The notes beneath the pieces are model-generated. The model was not told the origin of the DNA. It made no database searches and saw only the letters and a program-made list of their open reading frames with translations. 64,000 nt of DNA from Neostapfia colusana (taxonomy: Eukaryota > Streptophyta > Magnoliopsida > Poales > Poaceae), in contig JASWHV010000017.1 in the NCBI GenBank assembly GCA_030760725.1, positions 11,944,959 through 12,008,958 on the forward strand. Reading direction: 5' to 3'. The position numbers and the translations under genes were made by a program. Shown here in pieces: positions 12,466 through 23,927 of the stretch (the stretch's first letter is position 1; the number at the start of each line of letters is the position of its first letter).

Positions 12466-13500
12466 CTTAACCCACATGGTCTTTATATGCCTCTTCCGGT
12501 TCCTAGTGCACCTTGGGAGGATATTTCTACTGACTTTGTTTTAGGATTGCCTAGAACAAAGATGGGGAGGGATAGTGTCTTTGTGGTTGTTGATCTTTTC
12601 TCTAAAATAGCTCATTTTATACCCTGCCACAAGACTGATAATGCTTCACATGTTGCTGATTTGTTCTTTAATGAGGTTGTGCGTTTGCATGGTGTTCCCA
12701 ATACTATTGTTTCTGATAGGGATGCTAAGTTTTTGAGTCACTTTTGGAGAACTTTATGGTCTAAATTAGGAACAAAGTTGCTGTTTTCTACTACTTGTCA
12801 TCCACAAACTGATGGGCAAACGGAGGTAGTTAATTGTACCTTATCTACTATGTTGCGGGCTGTTTTGAAAGACAATTTGAGGTTGTGGGAGGAGTGTTTG
12901 CCACATATTGAGTTTGCTTATAACAGGTCTATTCACTCCACAACCAAGTTAAGTCCGTTTATGGTAGTCTATGGTTTCAATCCTCGTGCTCCAATTGATT
13001 TGCTACCTTTACCACATACTGAAATTGTGAACTTAGATGTTAAACAATGTTCTGAATTTATTCTTAAGTTGCATGAAACTACTAAGTTACAAATTGAAAA
13101 GATGAATGGAAAGTATCGCATTGCTGCTAGTAAAGGTAGGAAGGAGGTAAAATTGGAACCCGGTGATTTGGTGTGGGTTCATTTGAGAAAAGATAGGTTC
13201 CCGGATTTGAGAAAGTCCAAACTCATGCCACGTGCTGCTGGACCTTTTAAGGTTCTTGAGAAGATAAATGGCAATGCATATAAACTTGAGTTGCCTCCCG
13301 AGTTTGGGGTTAGTCCCACATTTAACATTTTAGATTTGAAGTCATACTTGGGAGAAGAAGATGAGCTTGAGTCGAGGACGACTCCAATGTAAGAGGGTGA
13401 GGATGATGTGGACATCACTCCTGCAGATATGCACAACACTCACATGGTAGACATGCAAGGTCCAATTACTAGAGCTTGAGCACGACAATTGAATTTAGAG
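12466..13500 (+). pseudogene. Integrase core and C-terminal tail of the CRM-like element
   Basis: The reading continues from the preceding stop. The catalytic core shows TDFVLGLPRTKMGRDS, IVSDRDAKFLSHFW and HPQTDGQTEVVN, giving the D, D and E positions. The GPY/F-type region follows (GDLVWVHLRKDRFPDLR ... GPFKVLEKINGNAYKL). A TAA at 13390 (CAA expected) and a TGA near 13478 (CGA expected) interrupt the tail, which ends in an acidic stretch and an RA.ARQLNLEV motif seen near the 3' end of such elements. No chromodomain of the type in B and C was found here. Confidence 0.8.
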
Positions 13501-13599
13501 GTGAGCTCGTTCCTGAACAGTTCTTTATATGTGAATTTTGAGAGTATGTTGCTACCTAATGGATTAATTATGATTATGAACCATGGAGAGGACATGGAG

Positions 13600-14321
13600 A
13601 TACATGGAGAGGGGTTTGGAGGCGTGGAGGACCAGAAAATACACCAACAAGAAGTTAGAGACCGAGCCCAACTCAAACTCGAGTCCAACTCGGGCCCAGG
13701 AGCAGTCCACCTTAAAATGGATGCAGAGGAGGCATACAGACTCCGTTTTTGACGTTCTACATATGCACGGAAAGTGGAGAGGATAAACTTTCCAATGGAA
13801 CTGGCCCCACGTCAAAATTCCCTCGGAGTCAACAGGAAACTTCGAAACAATATAAAGTTTAGAGTCTGTCAGGGTGTTGCATCACCTAGTTGGGCCATTG
13901 GACCTTGTATCGAGTCCAAGTCCATTATGTATGTGTCTTAGGGTTAGGTCACGACCCCAGCACCCCCCTGGTCGTCCTCCACCTCCTTTATACCCCCTAG
14001 CCGCTGTCACAAACAGCTGGGTTTTGCTTAGTTACAATCTGTCATTGAACAGTGTCACCGATCATCGGTTGTGAGACCCCAAATTCGTGATCAATTCAGT
14101 TTTGATTGCAACTTCTCTGTTCTTGCTTGTGTTCTTGATTGCGCTTGCAGGGATAAGCCTTCGTGGCGAGTTCATTCGTGTGACACGGGTGATAACCAAC
14201 GGAGCAGTGGTGAGTGATTGCGGGGTTTCGTTCGTTCGGAGCCTTGGATCATCAACGTCGAGATCTCCACCCAATCAAGTTTACCCTACCTATCGGAAGA
14301 TCGGGACTCATCCTCCTATCA
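13600..14321 (+). repeat. Probable 3' LTR of the CRM-like element
   Basis: Downstream of the integrase tail the sequence has LTR character, with a TATA-like TTTATACC (13987-13994) and a likely transcribed part. The 3' boundary is placed at ...TCCTATCA (14321), where CACTA-1 gene sequence begins. The 5' boundary cannot be fixed because the other LTR is outside the window; 13600 is approximate. Confidence 0.5.
13987..13994 (+). promoter_or_regulatory. TATA-like box in the CRM-like LTR
   Basis: TTTATACC lies in a C-rich context (CCTCC before, CCCTAG after) inside the LTR, in the orientation of the element. Confidence 0.4.
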
Positions 14322-16620
14322 CAACGGACTCGGAGGAGCCTCCTCTGGCTCCTGCGAACCCAGATGATTGGTTCGTTATTCGTCCGATTGGCGATACATA
14401 AGTAAATATCTAACAAGTCGATTTACATATTCTTAGACTTATATATGTAATAATTGAGAATAATCGATCAGGTCTTGGTACGATGTCTCATTCAGTGGTC
14501 AGAGACACCACCAATATGTGAACGGTGTCTTGGGCCGTCTAGTCTGTTTGCACTACCCCGGTGTAGTGAACGGAGTAGCTGCTACGTCTTGGGACGATTA
14601 CGCTACGACCCAGGACCATGCCCACGGAAACTACCAGGAGGCTGTGTGGCATGACTTCATGGTAAGTATAAAGAATATTTGTGTAATACAATTCTATTAT
14701 AGATTAAGAATATTTGTTTAATACAAATTATTATAGGCACGATACCGTTTGGAGGACGAGGCCCAGGAACTGGATCACGCTCGTATCGTATTCCACAACA
14801 ATGCCAGGAAGAACGTGACACAGTCACTCTCGACGGCTCGCATTCAAGCTACCAAGGCGTACTTCAAGTTGCATCCGGACGAGGGTGAGCCTAGACAGTT
14901 CAGGGACGTGGCCGACAAGTACTTGACGGAGGCGCAGTACACAGAGGTAAAGTCTTTATTTTACTTTGCTTCATTATACGATTGTGAACAATGTTTTCAT
15001 CCAATAATAAATTGTGTACAGATCAGCGTAGCATGGCTTGATGCCCGTCCGGACGTGTACCGTGCCCTGTGTGCCCGTTGGGCGAGCCAGGGTTTCTAAG
15101 ACTTGTCCTAGATCTGTAGAGACGGTAGGGGGAGAGAATCGAAACACTGTTTAGGTGGGAATGGATTACATACGTCTGGCTAAACGGATGGTAAGTGTTA
15201 CTTGAATTTTATATAAGTAATTTTATCATCTTCATTGTGCTAACACGTATCCATAGGAGCGAGAGAGCGGTTAGGAGCCGACACCTATCGACGTGTGGAA
15301 GAGGGGTTACTTGGGACGTGACCCGTCGCAGCCTGACCAGCTGTGTTATCATACGGCGTCAGAGGCGTTGGTAAGTTATTTTGTTAATTTAATTAAATTC
15401 TCTTTAATAGTTCTGAAGACGTTATTTTTCTGCATTTCTAGGCAAAGTACAGGAAGGAGGCATGGAGGCTTCGAGGTGAAAGGTATGATTGGGAGAGCGC
15501 ACAAACAATTATCCCCGAAGCTGCGTATGCAAGCGGTGGCGGGAAACCCCACGGGGGGAGAGTTTTGATATTTTTGGTTTACTATCACGAATTTTGAGAT
15601 ACAAAAATTTAATAATCTTACTCCGTTGTTTAGGTTAGCCATCATTGATGGAGTGGTCGACTCGAGGCAGGCACGGTCTTCCTCGAGATCCTCTTCATCG
15701 CAGCAGGGTGGGTCCAGCGGCAGCCGTATGACCCAAGACCTGGAGCTACGGAGTGTCCAGGAGGAGCTCCAGAGGACGCAAGAAGCGTTGAGGGCTCGGG
15801 ATGAGATGCAGGCAGTGGTGCTCAGGGCTAGGGACGAGTATCAAACCTCGTACATGCTCGAGTTGCAAGCTGCCATGCAGGTAAATTCTGACCGTTGTAC
15901 TTAATATTTCTAATATATAAACTCTATGTGAGATGATTTGGTTCGCATTTACAGGCTATGGCCGTAGGACAGCAGGTCGTCTTTCTGCAGTGGGCGCCAC
16001 CACCGTTGGAGCTGCCGCAGGTGCAGGTGCCAACGACACATGCACATGTACAAAATTACTCAAAATAGCTCATAATAGTTAAACTTGTTCAAATTCTGTA
16101 AAATTTGACCAAACTTACTCAAATATAGCCAAAACTAGTTAAACTTGCTCAAACTTAGTAAAATGTGATGAGTAATATAGCCAAAACTAGTTAAATATAG
16201 CCAAAACAAGTTAAACTTGTTCAAACTAGTCAAACTTGCTCAAACTTACTGAAATATAGCCAAAACTAGTTAAACTTGCTCAAACTTAGTCGATCTTGCT
16301 CAAACTTACTAAAATATGAGCAAACTTAGTCAAACATAGCAAAATATAGTTAACTTACTCAATTCTGCACTTTAATAAGCAAATTTAGTCAAACATGCAT
16401 GTTTATACTTGTAACTCGTCTAATCACACGTGCAAATCATAGGGATCAGGGATGGAGGCTCACATACCATCGCCCCTGCTTCCGCCACTTGGACGACTAC
16501 AGGAGGACGACTTTCCAAACTCCTGTAGTGGATGGTATAGCGTGTAATGTGGCATGTGTCGTGTGTATTGTTTCTGAACTGTTTCGCAATTTTTCTTGTG
16601 ATATATATGCTTGTGTTTGT
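14322..16620 (+). pseudogene. Ptta/En/Spm-type second gene of CACTA-1, exons with several breaks
   Basis: The exons show the plant Ptta/En/Spm transposon protein family layout. These are PDDWFVIRPIGD (14355-14397), LVCLHYPGVVNG and DYATTQDHA (14465-14660), ARYRLEDEAQELDHARIVFH (14737-14946), AWLDARPDVYRALCARWASQ (15022-15097), VWKRGYLGRDPSQ (15290-15370), and AKYRKEAWRLRGERYDWESA (15440-15570). A C-terminal coiled coil follows (15634-15880: VQEELQRTQEALRARDE), then a last exon near 16440-16540. The order matches the better-preserved gene in CACTA-2. Breaks seen: the donor after PIGD reads ATAAGT instead of GTAAGT, and stops occur at about 15098, 15109 and 15271. The protein is thought to bind element ends together with TNP2. 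Confidence 0.7.
16055..16400. repeat. Degenerate short tandem repeat in the last intron of the CACTA-1 gene
   Basis: Variants of CTAGTTAAACTTGCTCAAA and ACTTAGTAAAATATAGCCAA recur about a dozen times with a period near 20-24 nt. The repeat sits between the coiled-coil exon and the terminal exon of the Ptta-type gene. Confidence 0.75.
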
Positions 16621-17006
16621 GTATATTGTTTTCTGCCTATATGTGACGCCCTCAATTCTGTGGAAAACCACGAAACCGAGAACTGATGCATATGTGTACC
16701 TAGGATGTTCATCACACATATACATATGTTCCACAAAGTGAATTCAGAATATATATTACCAAGAATAACAGGATTTATTACAAAGTCTCATGAGTCTTGG
16801 ACTCATGCTAGCAGCGGAAGTCTAAATCTAGCAGCGGAAATCTTATCTAACAGCAGAAGTCTTCTAACTAAACTAAGCAGCAGCAGCAGCTCCATCTCTA
16901 CTCCATCCCCACAGGCAAGGTTGAGGACAGATTACACGCCTAAGGCTCCACTTGGTCTTCATAGTAATCTTCTCCTGTAGCTGACGATGAAGTAATAATG
17001 CAAGTT

Positions 17007-17026
17007 TGAGTACAATGATGTACTCA
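17007..17026. promoter_or_regulatory. Conserved LTR hairpin, element B 3' LTR
   Basis: TGAGTACAATGATGTACTCA forms a 7-bp stem with a 6-nt loop and is followed by GCAAGTG. It starts 365 nt from the LTR end next to the flank. Confidence 0.6.
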
Positions 17027-18813
17027 GCAAGTGCGGGAAAATATGATATGTAGCTCACAACAAGGAAGGTATAAAAAGACTCATTGCAGAAAGCAAACTT
17101 ATTTCTCAAAGCCACGATAAAACAACAACTTAGCTTTAAGTGAATGTAATCCCAACATGTATTAAAATACCAACATACCTCCATTACGTTTCATCACTCT
17201 CCATGTCTCAACCAGACATTAATCTTTTTCAACTTTGCTCACGAATACCTTCTCGTATTTGCTATCATCTCACGAATACCATCTCGTGTTCGCTACCATT
17301 TCATCTCATAAACAATTCCATCTCACACCGAGACCAATCTCGTTGCCATGACTCAACAGTCATGGAACCAAATCTTATCACCCGGACTCAACAGTCCCGA
17401 AAACCAAATCATAACTGAAACCATAACCAAAAACCATCCAACCATCCCAACTAATCATGGAAGTTGGCCGGGCGCTCGTGACCGTAAGCTCGGCTATCAT
17501 GATAGTTTTAAGACTTTGCAGAGTTTGCACCTCTTTACCCACAAGTTTGTGATTTCGTCACCCGTTGGCGACTGCAGAACCTCCATTATACCAATACACA
17601 ACCGTCGGTGTATGGTCAAGAGATCACAAAATAGCCTTTACAAAGGGGTTACTAGATGTATGGACTCACTAAGGTTTCACCGGCAGGCTAGAATATCCAA
17701 TTCTCCCACCCAAGGGCCCCCCTCTCGTGCCATGCAGTTCCCAGGGCAGTCCTCACTCGACTCCCATTCCCCGCGTCTTCCACGGTCCATAACAATATAG
17801 CAACTTACCTAATTACTTGGCTAAGCCGCACCCATACATGGCCTTGTGGTGGCACTGTTATCCTGGCATGTGCTCGCATGAACCGGTCCTTAGATCTACG
17901 GCAAGTAACCACCATCTCATGCTACCTCATTAACAAACCCAGGCTTGCCTAGATCTCCCTCCGATCCATGTTCATTAACAACATCAGTTTCTCATCGTTC
18001 TTACGAGTGAATTTAGCTAGACACATCTATCTCGCTTCCCATAATCTCATGGACTCAGCAAAGCATAAAAGTAAAACCATACCCGACTCACTTACTTCCC
18101 TGGCGACAAGGGTGGTTTAACCAAAACTAATAAACTCCTATGAAAGGGTTTCCCACCATGTTTGACTCAGCACACACACCTTTTCGTAGCAAAACAGTTT
18201 TCCAAAATATAGGATCAATATGGTCAAGGGGCACTTTCCTTGTTCTTGCGGTTCCGGTTGCTCTAGGATCTCAAAACCTTGTTGTTGCAGCTCGTAGTAG
18301 ACAGCTCCCTGAGCTTGTCCTTCTATATGCGATCACGCACATACAAGATTCATAACAATCAATACCATGCACAAACTTAACTAGATGTGATGATGCATAT
18401 GCATGCAAATCCTATGATGCAGTTTTTATTAGATCAGTTTGTACATGTTCTTGCATGGCTTGCATGAGTTTTACGATGAACAAAGGTGTATAGATCAAAT
18501 GTGGACGTGGTGATGATCTGGACTCAAGATCTAGATCAACCGATCAACTCGTGATCTGTCCACGAAAAAGCTTCTGTTCGAAAGGAATCGAAGAACAGAT
18601 GCAAAAAAAAACGCGATGATGTCGTAAGGTGGTATTGGAGACCTGCCTTACTCTCTTCGGTCCTCCCTAGCAAAACAGATCGTCGGGGCTCTCTTCCAGC
18701 GATCTCTGGCGACTGAACTCCAGCAAAGAGATTTACTCGGCAAGCTGGGGCTAGGGCTCTAAGTTGTAGGAGGTGGAAAAGAAATTCGTGGTTGCGGCCA
18801 AGGGTTTTCGGTT

Positions 18814-18824
18814 CTATTTATAAC
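18814..18824 (-). promoter_or_regulatory. TATA-like box in element B 3' LTR
   Basis: On the minus strand it reads GTTATAAATAG, downstream of the G-box array in the direction of transcription. The same site recurs in the other LTR near 27351-27361. It suggests a U3 of about 1.1 kb and a long R-U5. Confidence 0.5.
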
Positions 18825-19009
18825 CGGGAAGAGAAGAGTCCTAATCTGATCGGAATTCGAGTGAGAGTCCTATTCAAATTGTTTTTGAATCTTAATAACA
18901 TATCTTAAACTGATTTGGTGCGGTAACATTGTGGAAATCGTGTCGGTTTCCTCCCGTACCGGTATTCCCACGCATACAGAGGAAAACCGCTTCAGAATCG
19001 TGTTACCTT

Positions 19010-19800
19010 CGCGGTGATGAGCTCCGGAAGCTCCACGTGTCCAGCGGGAACCTGGACTCCCCTTTCCGCAGAGGCGAGCTCTAGTTGTGTCGCGTGTCAG
19101 GCGGGCGGGATCTCCCTCTCCTCAGAGGTGAGCTCCGCATGCGCCACGCGTCCTGGCAGGCGGGACCTCCCTCTCTCCAAAGGCGAGCTCTGCATGCGCC
19201 ATGTGTCTGGTGGGTCGGGACCTCCCCTCTCAATAGAGGCGAGCTCCACGAACGCCACGTGTCAGTTCTGGACTTCCCCCTCTCTTTGGAGGTGGCCCCG
19301 GGGGTGCCATGTGTCAATTCCGGACCTCCCCTCTCTTCAGAGGTGGCTCCAAATGTGCCACGTGTCAAGTAGCGCTGGACTTCCTCTGTTTTTAGAGACG
19401 AGCTCCGAGGTTGACACGTGTCCATCAGCGTCGGACGTCTCGGAGGTAAGCTCCGGAGGTGACACGTGTCCAGTAGGACCAGACTTCCCGGAGGTGTGCT
19501 CTGACAGCGACATGTGTCTGACGGGCCGGACCTCTCGGAGGTGAGCTCCGAGAGCGACACGCGTCCCGCGCGGCTGATCCTCTTTTTTCCGCGATGAATA
19601 GCTCCGCAGCCGACACATGTCCTGCGGGACTGGCCTCGCTCCTCCGCAGAGACTAGCTCCGAGGGCAACACGTGTCCCACGGGGTCGGACCTCTCCCCCC
19701 TCGCGGGGATGAGCCCCGAGCCTGCCACGTAGCCAGTTTAGCGGCGGACCTCTCCCCATTTGCAGGGATGATCTCTGAAAGCGCCACGTGGCCAGCGGGC
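19010..19800 (-). repeat. Tandem G-box array in U3 of element B (3' LTR copy)
   Basis: About 15 degenerate units of roughly 52 bp each contain a CCACGTGTCC-like core (or close variants such as CACGCGTC and CATGTGTC), a GGACCTCCC box and a GAGGTGAGCTCCG box. The array lies between the LTR 5' end and the TATA-like site, where an enhancer would be. Confidence 0.8.
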
Positions 19801-19949
19801 CGCAAGCATTGTCTTCGGCGCTCTCTGTGAACTGGAATTGGCTCTTTTTGGCTAACTTTTTTGTTTCTTTTTTGTTTCTATTTATTTTAAAAAATGTTTT
19901 TCTACATGAAACATGAATGCATGCAGAAATAAAAAATGAGGGTGTCACA

Positions 19950-19963
19950 AATCTACCCCCGTT
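19950..19963 (-). other. Polypurine tract of element B
   Basis: The minus strand reads AACGGGGGTAGATT directly before the 3' LTR. Elements C (46238-46251) and D (61980-61992) have the same AAGGGGG-GTAGA core. Confidence 0.75.
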
Positions 19964-20462
19964 AAATTGAATCTCGCCCTCGAGATTCGTTAGTAGAGAA
20001 TAGATGAGGGAACTCTGTCTTGATGTCTTTTTCACGCTCCCATGTAGCTTTTGCTTTCATGTGATGGCTCCATTGTACCTTGCACCAACGGATCACTTTG
20101 TTCCTCGTGACCCTCTCCTTCACATCTAAAATTCGGACAGGGTACTCTGCATAGGTCAGATCCTCTTGAAGTTCAAGCTCTTCCATCGATACTTCCTCCT
20201 CTGGTACTCTCAAGCACTTCTTGAGCTGGGAGATATGAAACACGTCTTGTACGTCGGAGAGGTGCGTTGGGAGCTCTAGTTGATAGGATACTTTTCCTCA
20301 CTTGTCCGAAATCTTAAATGGTCCGATGTAGCGAGGTGCTAGCTTGACTTTGATGTTGAAACGTCATTGTCCACGGATAGGCGATACCTTAAGGTATACG
20401 AAATCTCCTACTTCAAAAGTCAATTTCCTTCGCCTATTGTCCGCATAGCCCTTTTGGCGTGA
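19962..20462 (-). pseudogene. Integrase C-terminal region and chromodomain of element B
   Basis: The readable frame up to about 20243 holds VFHISQLKKCL, then a chromodomain: PVRILDVKERVTRNKVIRWCKVQW, HMKAKATWEREKDIKTEFPHLF. The upstream GPY/F-type stretch (RYIGPFKISDK, YQLELPTHLSDVQDVFH) carries stops (near 20360 and 20298). In chromoviruses this module guides integration to modified histones. The domain is recognisable and the gene is broken. Confidence 0.82.
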
Positions 20463-21797
20463 CTAAGCGGCCTTCAAGTTCTCCCGTATTGTTTGGACTT
20501 GCTTCTCAGCCTCTTGCAACACTTCCGGTCCAAACACTTGGTTCTCTCCGGTCTCGTTCCAAAACAACGGCGTTCTACACCGTCTACCATACAACGCTTC
20601 AAAAGGCGACATCTTCAAGCTAGCTTGATAGCTGTTGTTATAGGAGAATTCAGTGTACGGTAAACTCCTATCCCAACTACGCCCGTGTTTCAAGGTGCAA
20701 GCTCTCAACATGTCCTCCAAAATTTGGTTTGTCCTTTCGGTTTGCCCATCGGTTTGCGGGTGGTAGGCGGAGCTAAAATCCAGTCGTGTACCCATAGCTT
20801 TCTGCAGCTTCCTCCAAAATCTAGAGGTAAACTGAGAACCCCGATCTGAGACTATCCTCTTCGGGACTCCATGGCGGCACACGATTTGCTCCATGTACAA
20901 CTCGGCTAGTTGTGCAACCTTGTACTTGATCTTTGTGGGAAGAAAATGGGCGGTTTTCGTCAATCGGTCCACGATAACCCAGATTGAGTCGTAACCCGAC
21001 TGAGTATGTGGCAACCCGACGATGAAATCCATACTGATGTCTTCCCATTTCCACTCGGGTACCTTCAAGGGTTGCAACAGTCCAGCGGGTCTTTGATGTT
21101 CGGCCTTCACCCGTTGGCATGTGTCGCAAAGGGCAACATATTCAGCTATGTCCCTCTTCATACCATCCCACCAATAACAAGACTTCAGGTCCTTGTACAT
21201 CTTGGTACTTCCGGGATGTATGGAATAAAGTGAGTCATGTGCCTCTTTTAATATCGTGTCGCGGATATGCTTCACGTTAGGCACACAAATCCTTTTTCCT
21301 AGCCAAAGTGTACCCTTCTCGTCTTCCTTGAAGTCCTTCTCTATTCCTTGCTGGATCCTTTCCATGATCTCCTTGATCTCTTCATCCGTAGCTTGGCCAT
21401 ATCTTATCTCTTGTTCCAATGAAGATTGGAGTTCCATCACTTCCATCTCGTTCAAGAACCCGAGATGTAACCGTTTGAACTCCTTGCGTAGCTCGGACGG
21501 TAGCTCCCGAACCGTGAGTCGGTGACATACTCCCTTCCAGCTCAATGCATCGGCTACTACATTGGCCTTCCCGGGGTGATAGTTGATTCCAACATCATAA
21601 TCCTTTATGAGCTCCAACCATCGATGTTGCCTCAAATTCAAATCCGTTTGAGTGAATATGTAATTGAGGCTTTTATGATCTGTATAGATCTCACATCGAT
21701 GACAAAGGATATAATGTCTCCAAATCTTCAATGCATGCACCATGGCTGCTAGTTCCAAGTCATGCGTGGGGTAATTGAGCTCGTGTTCCTTTAATTG
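20463..21797 (-). pseudogene. RNase H end and integrase of element B
   Basis: A 431-residue frame (20463-21758) covers the RNase H end (IYTDHKSLNYIFTQ, VVADALSWK), the integrase HHCC domain (KEAHDSLYSIHPGS to CDTCQRVKAEH) and the DDE core (SMDFIVGLPHTQSGYDS, IVSDRGSQFTSRFW, HPQTDGQTERTNQ). It is set off from RT by TGA at 21798 where an Arg codon is expected (CGA-like), and ends at TAG 20463 in place of a Gln codon. Confidence 0.87.
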
Positions 21798-22964
21798 TCA
21801 TGAGGCATAGGCTACCATTTGTCCTTCTTGCATGAGCACACATCCAAGCCCTTGTCTGGATGCGTCACAATATATATCAAAGCTCTTGCTCACGTCCGGC
21901 AATACCAAAACCGGTGCTATGCTTAGCCTCTTCTTGAGCTCCTCAAAGCTTTCTTGGCACGTTGGTGTCCATTGGAAGGCTTTTCCCTTCGTTAGCAACT
22001 CCGTCATAGGCTTTGCTATCTTAGAGAAGTCCTTGATGAACCGGCGGTAGTATCCGGCCATCCCAAGAAAACTTCGAATATCCCTCACATTTTGCGGTTG
22101 GTTCCACTTCAAAACATCTCCCACTTTTCCGGGATCAACTGATACTCCTTCCTTGGAGACGATGTGGCCTAGGAACGATATCACCTTTAGCCAAAATTGA
22201 CATTTGCTGAACTTGGCATACAATTGATGCTCTCGCAGCTTCTGCAATGTCAATCTCAAATGTTCTTCATGCTCCTCCCCGCTTTTCGAATACACCATGA
22301 TATCATCAATGAAAACCACGACGAACTTATCCAAGTAGTCCATGAAAACCTTGTTCATGAGGTACATGAAGTATGCGGGTGCGTTCGTTAACCCAAAAGA
22401 CATCGCGGTATGTTCATACGAACCATACCGTGTTCGAAAGGCAGTTTTGGGTATATCGGAGGGCTTAATCTTCAGTTGAAAGTATCCCGACCGAAGATCA
22501 ATCTTGGAGAACACTCGGGATCCCTTCATTTGGTCGAACAGGTCCTCTATACGGGGCAGAGGGTACTTGTTCTTGATCGTCACCTCATTGAGAGACCCAT
22601 AGTCCACGCACATCCTTTGGGTTCCATCCTTCTTGTCCAAGAAGAGCACTGGGGCTCCCCATGGTGACGAGATTGGACGTATGAAACCCTTCTCTTGCTG
22701 CTCCTGGATTTGCTTCTTGAGCGCCACTAGTTCATTGACGGGCATCCTATATGGTCTCTTTGCTATAGGTGCGGTTCCGGGCACTAAGTCAATGGAAAAC
22801 TCAATGTCCCGGTCAGGTGGCATACCGGGAAGTTCTTCTGGGAACACGTCCAAAAACTCTTGAACCACCGGAATTCTTTCCAGGGTTGCTTCTTCTACGT
22901 GGTTCAACGTGGCCTTCTCAGTTGGGTTGGGCTGACTCAAACTCGATACGGGTACCGTGCTCAT
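21798..22964 (-). pseudogene. Reverse transcriptase and early RNase H of element B
   Basis: A 388-residue frame includes the linker FPEELPGMPPDRDIEF (about 40-56), the RT core (SSPWGAPVLF, FSKIDLRSGYFQL, FGLTNAPAYF), the catalytic FIDDI at about 218-222, and RNase H YCDASRQGLGCVLMQEG. Its N-terminal part overlaps the end of the protease frame in another frame near 22918-22964, so a frameshift separates protease from RT. Confidence 0.87.
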
Positions 22965-23790
22965 TGGTCAACTGCACGCTCCTTTCAGCACATTGGATTA
23001 CTCCGTTATGCTTACTTAGCCAATCCATTCCGAGTATTATGTCAAGCCCTTGGGAATCCAAGACAATGAGGTTGGCAAGGAAGTCTATCCCCCTTATATT
23101 AAGGTGTACTTTCGAACATACTATATTAGTCCTCATCTCTCCACTGGGAGAATTAACCAACATAGTATATTTCAAGTGTGATATGGGTAGATTGTACTTG
23201 GCAACATACTTGGACGATATGAACGAATGTGATGATCCGGAATCAAATAGAATGGTGGCTGGGTTGGAGTTGGCAAGGAACATACCAATCACGACGTCCT
23301 CAGCCTGTTGTGCTTCCTCAGCAGAAACATGGTTCACGTTGCCACGAGCGTAGTTCTGCTGTCCACGGTTTCCTTGGTTGGCTCCTCCGTTCGGTCGTGT
23401 GTTCTGCTTGGGCATGTTGCCTTGCTGTCCAGGACCTCTCTTCGAGCACTGGCTCGCAAAGCGTCCTGGTTCCCCGCATGCAAAACATGCCCTATTGCCT
23501 ATGGCAGCAGGTACGTTGGGGCGGGGGTTTTGAACAGGAGCACCCATGTTGGGACGGAGCGCTGGAGGCAAAGGCACACGGGGTGCTTGTGCAACGGGTC
23601 GTTGCTGTGGTGGCTGATTAGGGTGGTATGCAGGAGTGGTCGATCCATACTGTTGTGCAGTTGGGGGCATGTACCGAGGTCGTACGTTGCTCCCTTGTGG
23701 CTGGTATGGCATCTCCCTCTTCCCCTCTCGCTCGATCTCTCGGATCTTGCTTTCAACCACTATGGCTTTGTCAACCAGCTTCTAGAAGCT
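22918..23790 (-). pseudogene. Gag C-terminus and protease of element B
   Basis: The 280-residue frame at 22918-23760 contains a Pro/Gln-rich region, a zinc knuckle CFACGEPGRFASQC (residues 92-105) in which the usual His is Arg, and the aspartic protease LFDSGSSHSFIS (about 171-182) with LGMDWLSKH downstream. Just upstream a TAG near 23786 (FQKLV expected) cuts it from the body of gag. The Arg in the knuckle would weaken zinc binding. Confidence 0.83.
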
Positions 23791-23927
23791 AGCATAGTCA
23801 TTGTTGAGCAGTTGAACCTGGATCTCATTGTTCAACCCTCTCATGAACAGGTGCTGCTTCTGTTGGTCCGAGTTGACATCTTCGGGGGCATACCGGGACA
23901 GTTGTGTGAACTTGTTGAGGTACTCAT

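Larger units (their letters stand above)
10832..14321 (+). mobile_element. Ty3/gypsy retrotransposon, CRM-like, 5'-truncated here by element A
   Basis: A plus-strand pol begins abruptly at 10832, just upstream of RT, and continues through RNase H and integrase to an LTR-like end near 14321 (CCTCCTATCA). The integrase and RNase H wording (HAKWIEFIESFPYIIKH, DALSRRY, FSTTCHPQTDGQTEVVN, DLVWVHLRKDRFPDLRKSKL) resembles grass CRM/centromeric-type gypsy elements. The lineage call is from recollection of family motifs, not a tree. Upstream gag and protease must lie left of element A, outside the window. Its right end abuts the CACTA-1 gene, so it probably inserted there. Confidence 0.75.
16642..19949 (-). 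repeat. 3' LTR of element B
   Basis: The LTR runs TGTGACGCCC ... GGTGTCACA on the plus strand with short inverted termini (TGTGAC/GTCACA), 3308 bp. It holds a hairpin (17007-17026), a TATA-like site (18814-18824) and a G-box tandem array (19010-19800). Long open frames in the array come from repeat periodicity and are not genes. Confidence 0.92.

Noticed and set aside
19081..20035. Long open frames (176-232 residues) in the LTRs of element B, also at 27550-28502
   Set aside because: The tandem repeat unit happens to lack stops in several frames on both strands. No domain is seen, and the two LTR copies break the frames differently.
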